From assembly GCA_023432305.1 (NCBI GenBank), contig JAEYUT010000249.1, positions 1 through 9,179 of the forward strand: a stretch of DNA of 9,179 bases, given 5' to 3'. How positions within the stretch are numbered: the stretch's first letter is position 1; the number at the start of each line of letters is the position of its first letter. Source of the stretch: Actinomycetes bacterium. GTDB taxonomy: Bacteria > Actinomycetota > Actinomycetes > Actinomycetales > Microbacteriaceae. Both the position numbers and the translations under genes were made by a program. Positions 4,940 through 9,179 of the stretch are shown one piece after another. The notes under the pieces were generated by a model that was given only the letters and a program-made list of their open reading frames with translations, was not told the DNA's origin and did not search any database.

Positions 4940-6718
4940 ATGCCTGACACCGCCGCCGAGCGCCCCGACACGACCGAACCCCACAATGACGCCACCGCGG
5001 AAGCGGTGACGTTCTCCGACCTCGGTCTCAGCGACGCCGTGCTCAGGGCGGTCAAGGAGATCGGCTACGAGACCCCCTCCGCCATCCAGTCGGCCACCAT
5101 CCCCCTGCTGCTGGAGGGTCGAGATGTCGTCGGCCTCGCCCAGACGGGCACCGGCAAGACAGCCGCGTTCGCGCTGCCGATCCTGTCGCGCCTCGACGTG
5201 ACGCAGAAGACGCCGCAGGCTCTCGTGCTCTCGCCCACCCGCGAGCTCGCGCTGCAGGTGAGCGAGGCGTTCGAGGTGTATGCCAGCCATATGCGCGGCG
5301 TGAACCTCCTCCCCATCTACGGCGGTCAGGCGTACGGCGTGCAGCTGTCGGCGCTGCGGCGCGGGGTTCATGTGGTGGTCGGCACTCCCGGTCGCATCAT
5401 GGACCACCTCGCCAAGGGCACCCTCGACCTCTCCGAGCTGAAGTACCTCGTGCTCGATGAGGCCGACGAGATGCTGAAGATGGGCTTCGCGGAGGATGTC
5501 GAGACGATCCTCGCCGACACCCCCACCGACAAGCAGGTGGCTCTGTTCTCGGCGACGATGCCGCCTCAGATTCGCCGCATGTCGAAGAAGTACCTGAACG
5601 ACGCCGAAGAGGTGACGGTCGCGAGCAAGACCACGACCTCGGCGAACATCACGCAGCGCTACCTGATCGTCTCGTGGCAGCAGAAGGTCGACGCCCTCAC
5701 CCGCATCCTCGAGGTGGAGAACTTCGAGGGGATGATCATCTTCGTGCGCACCAAGAGCGAAACGGAGACGCTCGCCGAGAAGCTGCGTGCGCGCGGCTAC
5801 TCCGCGGCCGCCATCAGCGGCGACGTCGCCCAGGCGCAGCGCGAGCGCACTGTCAACCAGCTGAAGGCGGGCAAGCTCGACATCCTGGTGGCCACGGATG
5901 TCGCCGCCCGCGGACTCGACGTGGAGCGCATCAGCCACGTCATCAACTTCGACATCCCGATCGACACCGAGTCGTACGTGCACCGCATCGGGCGCACCGG
6001 GCGTGCCGGCCGCAGCGGCGCCGCGATCAGCTTCGTCACCCCGCGCGAGCGCCGCCTGCTCGACGCCATCGAGCGCGCCACCCGCCAGCCGCTCACCCAG
6101 ATGCAGCTGCCGTCGGTCGAAGACGTCAACGTCACGCGCCTCGCGCGCTTCGACGACGCCATCACCGAAGCGCTCACCCAGACCGACCGTATCGCCGAGT
6201 TCCGCGACATCATCGCCCACTATGTGGAGCACCACGACGTTCCGGAAGCGGATGTCGCCGCCGCCCTCGCCGTCGTCGCGCAGGGTGAGACGCCCCTGCT
6301 GCTGTCGGCGGAGGACGTGCGCTTCCAGCGTTTCGAACGCGAGGAGCGCGGCGACCGTCGCGACCGCGGCACGACGGGGGAGCGCACGGAGCGCGCAGAG
6401 CGTCGGCCCCGAACGACGAAGCCGATGGCGCCGTATCGCATCGAGGTCGGCAAGCGGCAGCGCGTGGAGCCTCGCCAGATCGTGGGCGCGCTCGCCAACG
6501 AGGGCGGGCTCAGCCGTGACGACTTCGGGCACATCCAGATCCGGCCCGACTTCTCGATCGTCGAGCTGCCCGCCGACATGCCCGGCAGTGTGCTCAAGAA
6601 GCTCGCCGACACCCGCATCAGCGGCAAGCTCATCGAGATCAAGCCCGACCGCCGCGGCGGCGCCGGTCGCTTCGACCGTGGCGACCGCGGCGAGCGGCGC
6701 GACCGCGCGCCGCAGTAG
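4940..6718 (+). CDS. deaD: DEAD-box ATP-dependent RNA helicase, DeaD/CsdA type
   Basis: The 592-residue product has every DEAD-box motif: Q motif (F26 to Q50), I AQTGTGKT (67-74), Ia PTREL (99-103), Ib TPGR (149-152), II DEAD (173-176), III SAT (204-206), IV IIFVR (266-270), V ATDVAARGLD (318-327) and VI HRIGRTGRAGR (348-358). After a helical region (about 395-460) comes a charged Arg/Glu/Asp linker (463-492). Next is a DbpA-type RNA-binding domain (about 497-568, YRIEVGKRQRVEPRQIVGAL ... HIQIRPDFSIVELP), then an RGG/RGD-rich basic tail to the end. DeaD proteins unwind structured RNA during ribosome assembly and RNA turnover, often at low temperature. The DbpA-type domain after the core separates it from RhlE and RhlB types. 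The ATG at 4940 fits the leaderless promoter. It is monocistronic, ending in a terminator shared with the aquaglyceroporin gene. Confidence 0.95.
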   Translation: MPDTAAERPDTTEPHNDATAEAVTFSDLGLSDAVLRAVKEIGYETPSAIQSATIPLLLEGRDVVGLAQTGTGKTAAFALPILSRLDVTQKTPQALVLSPTRELALQVSEAFEVYASHMRGVNLLPIYGGQAYGVQLSALRRGVHVVVGTPGRIMDHLAKGTLDLSELKYLVLDEADEMLKMGFAEDVETILADTPTDKQVALFSATMPPQIRRMSKKYLNDAEEVTVASKTTTSANITQRYLIVSWQQKVDALTRILEVENFEGMIIFVRTKSETETLAEKLRARGYSAAAISGDVAQAQRERTVNQLKAGKLDILVATDVAARGLDVERISHVINFDIPIDTESYVHRIGRTGRAGRSGAAISFVTPRERRLLDAIERATRQPLTQMQLPSVEDVNVTRLARFDDAITEALTQTDRIAEFRDIIAHYVEHHDVPEADVAAALAVVAQGETPLLLSAEDVRFQRFEREERGDRRDRGTTGERTERAERRPRTTKPMAPYRIEVGKRQRVEPRQIVGALANEGGLSRDDFGHIQIRPDFSIVELPADMPGSVLKKLADTRISGKLIEIKPDRRGGAGRFDRGDRGERRDRAPQ

Positions 6719-6726
6719 GCGGGCGA

Positions 6727-6751
6727 CGGGGGCCGCGCGATGCGGCCCTCG
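6727..6751. terminator. Strong hairpin between helicase and aquaglyceroporin genes, bidirectional terminator
   Basis: GGGCCGC (6730-6736) pairs perfectly with GCGGCCC (6742-6748) around the loop GCGAT. The stem can extend outward to 6727 and 6751 with one G-T pair, about 10 bp in all. It fills the 38-base gap between the helicase stop (6718) and the facing aquaglyceroporin stop (6757). Confidence 0.65.
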
Positions 6752-6756
6752 CCGCC

Positions 6757-7450
6757 TCAGGCAGCCGCCGTCGAGTTCTGCTTCGCGATCGGCGCTGCGG
6801 GTGCCACCAGCACCGCCAGCACGAGACCGACGAGGGCGCCCACCAGCTGCGCCGCAGCGAACCCCGCCGCCGAGACGTGATGAATGCCGGCGAAGGTGTC
6901 GGTGAACATCCGGCCGATGGTGACGGCGGGGTTGGCGAACGAGGTGGAACTGGTGAAGAAGTACGCGGCGCCGATGTAGGCGCCGACTGCTGGCCCAGCC
7001 CATGCTGGGCGCCCGGTGCGAACGAGGACGAGCACGACGAGCACGAGCCCCGCTGTCGCCACGAGCTCTCCCAGTGCGGTCGAGACAGTGAGGCGCTCAG
7101 TTGTGCCGAACTCGACCGCCGGCAGCCCGAACATCACGTTGGCGAGGATCGAGCCCGCGATCGCCCCACCGATCTGCGCCGTGATGTACGCCGCCGCGTC
7201 CGCGCGCCGCGGCCCGCTCAGAGCGGCATCGACGAGCGAGACGACAGGGTTGAAGTGAGCTCCGCTGAGGGGCTGGAAGACCGCGATCAGAACCGCGAGG
7301 CCGAGGGCTGTAACGAGGGCATTCTCGAGCAGCTGAAGACCGGTGTCGCTCGGGCTGAGTCGTTGCGCGGTGATCCCCGATCCGACGACCACGGCGACCA
7401 GGAGAAGCGTTCCGAGAACCGCTGACGAGCCGACGGGGCAGGCTGATCAC
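6757..7450 (-). CDS. aqpS: AqpS-like aquaglyceroporin (MIP channel) of the ars locus, apparent frameshift near its start
   Basis: MIP-family channel for small neutral solutes. In ars operons such channels (AqpS of Sinorhizobium) pass arsenite. Numbering from GTG 7392 gives 211 residues with AHFNPV (46-50) in place of the first NPA box, FANPAV (152-157) as the second, and hydrophobic helices at about 22-40, 68-88, 108-126, 133-147 and 178-198. The residue after the second NPA, normally the pore Arg, is Val157. The family's usual start, '...RRLVAEFLGTxLLVAVVVGSG', is split between frames. GTG 7450 overlaps the arsR stop as GTGA and reads MISLPRRLVS. The rest, VLGTLLLVAVVVGSG onward, is in another frame that has no ATG, GTG or TTG before 7392. 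Two missing bases near 7414-7423 would explain this. Either an assembly error or a real lesion that cuts helix 1 is possible. It is co-transcribed with arsR. Confidence 0.82.
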
Positions 7451-7806
7451 GCCTCGAGGCCGGTGATGAGCTGGGCGACGCGATCGAGAGATCCCGGCAC
7501 GAGGCGGTAGTAGGCCCACGAACCGCGCTGTGAGCGGGTCAGAAAGCCCGCGGCTGTCAGGATCTTCAGGTGATGGGACACGGTCGGCTGAGAGAGGCCC
7601 AGGGGCTCCTGCAGATCGCAGACGCAGGCCGACTGATCGGCGTGGGCGGCGACCATTGAGACGATGCGGACGCGCGTGGGATCAGCGAGCGCCTTGAAGG
7701 TGCGTGCGACATCGTCGGCGGCCTGTTCGGAGATCGCGTCGTGGGCTGCTGGCTCACAGCACACGGCGGATACGTCTCGGACGGGGAGCAGCTCGGTTGC
7801 CGGCAT
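7447..7806 (-). CDS. arsR: ArsR-family arsenic-responsive transcriptional repressor
   Basis: The 119-residue winged-helix repressor has the helix A-R-T-F-K-A-L-A-D-P-T-R-V-R-I-V (34-49), the metalloid box ACVCDL (60-65) with Cys61 and Cys63, the recognition helix LSQPTVSHHLKIL (71-83), and the wing TRSQRGSWAYYRL (90-102). It also carries Cys17-Cys18 near the N-terminus. E. coli-type ArsR binds As(III) with Cys in the C-V-C-D-L helix, and Corynebacterium ArsR uses an N-terminal Cys pair plus one more. This protein has both sets. ATG 7806 follows a -10-like CAGACT by seven bases and has no Shine-Dalgarno sequence, so it is probably leaderless. A longer frame upstream to 8325 only reads antisense through arsC. 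It is divergent from arsC across a 75-base spacer with a palindromic operator, and its TGA overlaps the aquaglyceroporin start. Autorepression is expected. Confidence 0.93.
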   Translation of the reverse strand: MPATELLPVRDVSAVCCEPAAHDAISEQAADDVARTFKALADPTRVRIVSMVAAHADQSACVCDLQEPLGLSQPTVSHHLKILTAAGFLTRSQRGSWAYYRLVPGSLDRVAQLITGLEA

Positions 7807-7813
7807 ACGCGAC

Positions 7814-7843
7814 AGTCTGCCACGACACATCGATGTCTGTCGA
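7814..7843 (-). promoter_or_regulatory. arsR promoter
   Basis: On the minus strand TCGACA (7843-7838, 5 of 6 to TTGACA) is separated by 18 bases from CAGACT (7819-7814). Seven bases then lead to the arsR ATG at 7806. The -35 box lies inside the palindromic operator. Confidence 0.45.
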
Positions 7844-7861
7844 TATTGACGATCATCGATG
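7828..7861. promoter_or_regulatory. ArsR operator: 34-bp near-perfect palindrome
   Basis: CATCGATG occurs at 7828-7835 and again at 7854-7861. The 12-base core between them, GTCGATATTGAC (7839-7850), is itself palindromic except for one base pair. All three elements are centred on the same point (7844/7845), so the whole block is one inverted repeat with mismatches only in the 3-base spacers and that one core pair. It overlaps the -35 boxes of both divergent promoters. Its place between arsR and arsC makes it the likely ArsR binding site. This is an inference from position and symmetry. Confidence 0.75.
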
Positions 7862-7881
7862 CGATAGGTCATGATCGGCGC
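7847..7881 (+). promoter_or_regulatory. arsC-arsO promoter, leaderless
   Basis: TTGACG (7847-7852, 5 of 6 to consensus) is followed by a 17-base spacer and CATGAT (7870-7875). Six bases separate this -10 box from the arsC ATG at 7882, the leaderless geometry seen elsewhere in the window. The -35 box is embedded in the operator palindrome. Confidence 0.55.
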
Positions 7882-8295
7882 ATGAGCATTCCCAGTGTCC
7901 TGTTCGTCTGCGTCCACAACGCTGGGCGTTCCCAGATGGCCGCAGGCTACCTGCAGCACCTCGGCGGTGATCGAGTGCAGGTGCTGTCTGCCGGCAGCGA
8001 GCCCGCCGATCGGATCAACCCTGTCGCGGTTGCCGCGATGGCCGAGGAGGGCATCGACATCGCAGCAGAGTCGCCGAAGGTGCTCACGGTCGACGCAGTC
8101 CGCGAATCGGATGTCGTCATCACGATGGGCTGCGGCGACACCTGTCCGATCTTCCCCGGCAAGCGCTACGAGGATTGGACGCTCGACGACCCGGCCGGGC
8201 AAGGCATCGACGCGGTGCGCCCCATCCGCGACGAGATCAGATCCCGCGTCGAGAACCTGCTCGCCGAGATCCTCGCGCCGAAGGGCGACGCATGA
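7882..8295 (+). CDS. arsC: Arsenate reductase, low-molecular-weight phosphatase type
   Basis: The 137-residue product has the LMW tyrosine phosphatase fold used by thioredoxin- and mycothiol-dependent arsenate reductases. The P-loop CVHNAGRS (10-17) supplies nucleophile Cys10 and Arg16. LSAGSEPADRINP (35-47) and the helix AMAEEGID (52-59) are typical of the family, and DDPAG (102-106) supplies the general-acid Asp. The segment TMGCGDTCP contains Cys84 and Cys88. In the Staphylococcus enzyme the resolving cysteines are Cys82 and Cys89, spaced seven apart rather than four. Actinobacterial ArsC with this CGDxCP form often use mycothiol and mycoredoxin, so the electron donor is uncertain. It reduces As(V) to As(III) in the cytosol. 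ATG 7882 fits the leaderless promoter; the frame continues upstream to 7741 only through the operator and arsR. The stop overlaps the next gene's start as ATGA, so translation is coupled. Confidence 0.93.
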   Translation: MSIPSVLFVCVHNAGRSQMAAGYLQHLGGDRVQVLSAGSEPADRINPVAVAAMAEEGIDIAAESPKVLTVDAVRESDVVITMGCGDTCPIFPGKRYEDWTLDDPAGQGIDAVRPIRDEIRSRVENLLAEILAPKGDA

Positions 8296-9179
8296 GCGCC
8301 GCCACCGCGACCGCGTCAGCGGCACTGCCCGTCGCCGTCATCGGAGCCGGGCCCGTGGGTCTCGCCGCGGCCGCGCATCTGCTGGAGCGCGGCATCGAAC
8401 CGGTTGTGCTCGAGCAGGGCACCCGCGCGGGCGATGCCGTGCGCCGCTGGGGTCACATTCGCCTCTTCTCCCCGTGGAAGCACGTCGTCGACCTCGCATC
8501 GGTGCGCCTCCTCGAGCAGACCGGGTGGGAGCTTCCCGCGCCCGAGTCGGCACCGCTCGGCGCGGATCTCGTCGAGCACTACATCGAGCCGCTCGCGGCG
8601 GTGCTCGCCGACCGCATCCGGTACGGCGCCCGAGTGCTGGGCGTCTCCCGCGAGGGCATGGACCGCACTCGCACCGCCGGGCGTGCCGACGCTCCGTTCC
8701 TGCTCCACCTCGCCGACGGCACCGAGGTGCGCGCCCGAGCTGTCATCGACGCCTCGGGAACCTTCGACCAGCCGAACCCGGTCACCGCATCCGGACTCCC
8801 GCCCCGCCAGCCGCAGGCGGTCGCCGAGCACCTGACGAACGGGCTGCCGGATGTTCTCGGCGCCGACCGGGCGCGCTTCGCCGGCCGCCGCACCGTCGTG
8901 GTCGGCGCCGGTCACTCCGCCGCGAACACGCTCGTCGCACTCGCTCGCCTTGCCGAGGAGAACACCGGCACGTCGGTCACGTGGCTCATCCGCGGTGATG
9001 CGCCCACGCGCGTGTACGGGGCCGATACCGACGAGCTCATCGGCCGGGCCTCCCTCGGGGCCGCCGTTCGTGCGCTCGTCGAGAGCGGGCGGGTCGAGCT
9101 CGTCGACCGGTTCTCGATCGGCGACGTCATGCGCTCAGCCGCTGGCGTCCGTATCGTCGGCACCCGCGCCGGACAGCAC
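8292..9179 (+). CDS. arsO: FAD/NAD(P)H-binding flavoprotein of the ars operon, ArsO-like (3' end outside window)
   Basis: 296 codons are open to the window edge without a stop. The FAD-binding Rossmann fold is at the N-terminus: VAVIGAGPVGLAAAAHL (14-30), with the acidic strand end VVLEQG (38-43). A second dinucleotide motif VVVGAGHSAANTL (202-214) is the NADPH site, so the order FAD then NADPH matches flavin-containing monooxygenase and thioredoxin-reductase-like enzymes. ARAVIDASGTFDQPNP (148-163) corresponds to the 'ATG' strand of such flavoproteins. No CxxC redox pair is seen in the visible part, which argues against a thioredoxin reductase. The ATG at 8292 overlaps the arsC stop (ATGA). 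Flavoproteins called ArsO occur in actinobacterial ars clusters, with a monooxygenase role proposed but, as far as I know, poorly proven. The symbol is given by context and fold, not by a substrate signature. Confidence 0.75.
   Translation, partial: MSAATATASAALPVAVIGAGPVGLAAAAHLLERGIEPVVLEQGTRAGDAVRRWGHIRLFSPWKHVVDLASVRLLEQTGWELPAPESAPLGADLVEHYIEPLAAVLADRIRYGARVLGVSREGMDRTRTAGRADAPFLLHLADGTEVRARAVIDASGTFDQPNPVTASGLPPRQPQAVAEHLTNGLPDVLGADRARFAGRRTVVVGAGHSAANTLVALARLAEENTGTSVTWLIRGDAPTRVYGADTDELIGRASLGAAVRALVESGRVELVDRFSIGDVMRSAAGVRIVGTRAGQH

Noticed and set aside
6300..6718. Repeated GACCG/GCGAC runs as a possible DNA repeat array
   Set aside because: They encode the Arg/Asp/Gly-rich linker and tail of the helicase in frame, a normal low-complexity feature of DeaD proteins, and are not tandem at DNA level.
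4817..7003. 728-codon minus-strand open frame opposite the DEAD-box helicase
   Set aside because: Longer than the helicase itself, but it is a codon-aligned antisense shadow rich in Arg, His and Leu with no motifs, and it also overlaps the helicase promoter and the terminator at 6727-6751.
7865..7870. TAGGTC as the arsC -10 box
   Set aside because: It sits only 12 bases after the TTGACG -35 box and 11 bases before the ATG. CATGAT at 7870-7875 gives a 17-base spacer and leaderless geometry.
7741..7881. Upstream extension of the arsC frame to GTG/ATG codons at 7741 and later
   Set aside because: It would run through the 5' part of arsR and the operator. The phosphatase domain starts at MSIPSVLFVC (7882) with a well-spaced promoter.
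7447..8325. 292-residue version of ArsR
   Set aside because: The extra N-terminal part reads antisense through arsC and the operator. The ArsR fold starts near ATG 7806.
1..9179. Search for tRNA or rRNA genes, CRISPR repeats, insertion sequences and integrase or attachment sites
   Set aside because: Nothing with the needed cloverleaf, regular repeats, transposase motifs or flanking direct repeats was seen. All longer stretches are accounted for by the genes listed.

Overview
The window looks like chromosomal DNA from a high-GC actinobacterium, most likely Microbacteriaceae (Microbacterium-like). That placement is an inference. It rests on the very high GC with G/C-rich third codon positions, promoters of the form TAGCCT/TAGCGT placed 6-7 bases before start codons (leaderless transcripts), a luciferase-like (probably F420-dependent) oxidoreductase, and an ArsC of the form common in mycothiol-containing actinobacteria.

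Layout. 2-304 (+) is the 3' end of imidazolonepropionase (hutI). 369-563 (+) is a 64-residue two-helix membrane protein followed by a hairpin. 564-834 holds no ordinary gene but contains a promoter and a structured leader with tiny ORFs ahead of an ABC-F ATPase gene (835-2445, +). A convergent terminator-like inverted repeat separates it from two small minus-strand genes, a YCII-family protein (2515-2856) and a DUF1905 protein (2914-3195). Next on the minus strand are an unrecognised three-helix membrane protein (3329-3835) and a luciferase-like oxidoreductase (3867-4820). From a shared 119-base spacer a DEAD-box RNA helicase (4940-6718, +) runs the other way and ends at a bidirectional terminator.

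The last 2.4 kb is an arsenic-response locus built around a divergent promoter. On the minus strand lie arsR (7447-7806) and an AqpS-like aquaglyceroporin gene (6757-7450). On the plus strand lie arsC (7882-8295) and, overlapping it by 4 bases, an FAD/NADPH flavoprotein of ArsO type that runs off the window (8292-9179). A 34-bp near-perfect palindrome (7828-7861) covers the -35 boxes of both promoters and is the obvious ArsR operator. Inferred logic: arsenite releases ArsR from the operator, ArsC reduces arsenate to arsenite, and the MIP channel lets arsenite leave down its gradient. No ArsB or Acr3 pump is visible in the window.

The points most worth a second look are an apparent frameshift at the start of the aquaglyceroporin gene, the symmetric ars operator, an ArsR with two sets of cysteines, and the ABC-F leader with a hairpin over its ribosome binding site. 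I see no mobile elements, tRNA or rRNA genes, or CRISPR arrays.
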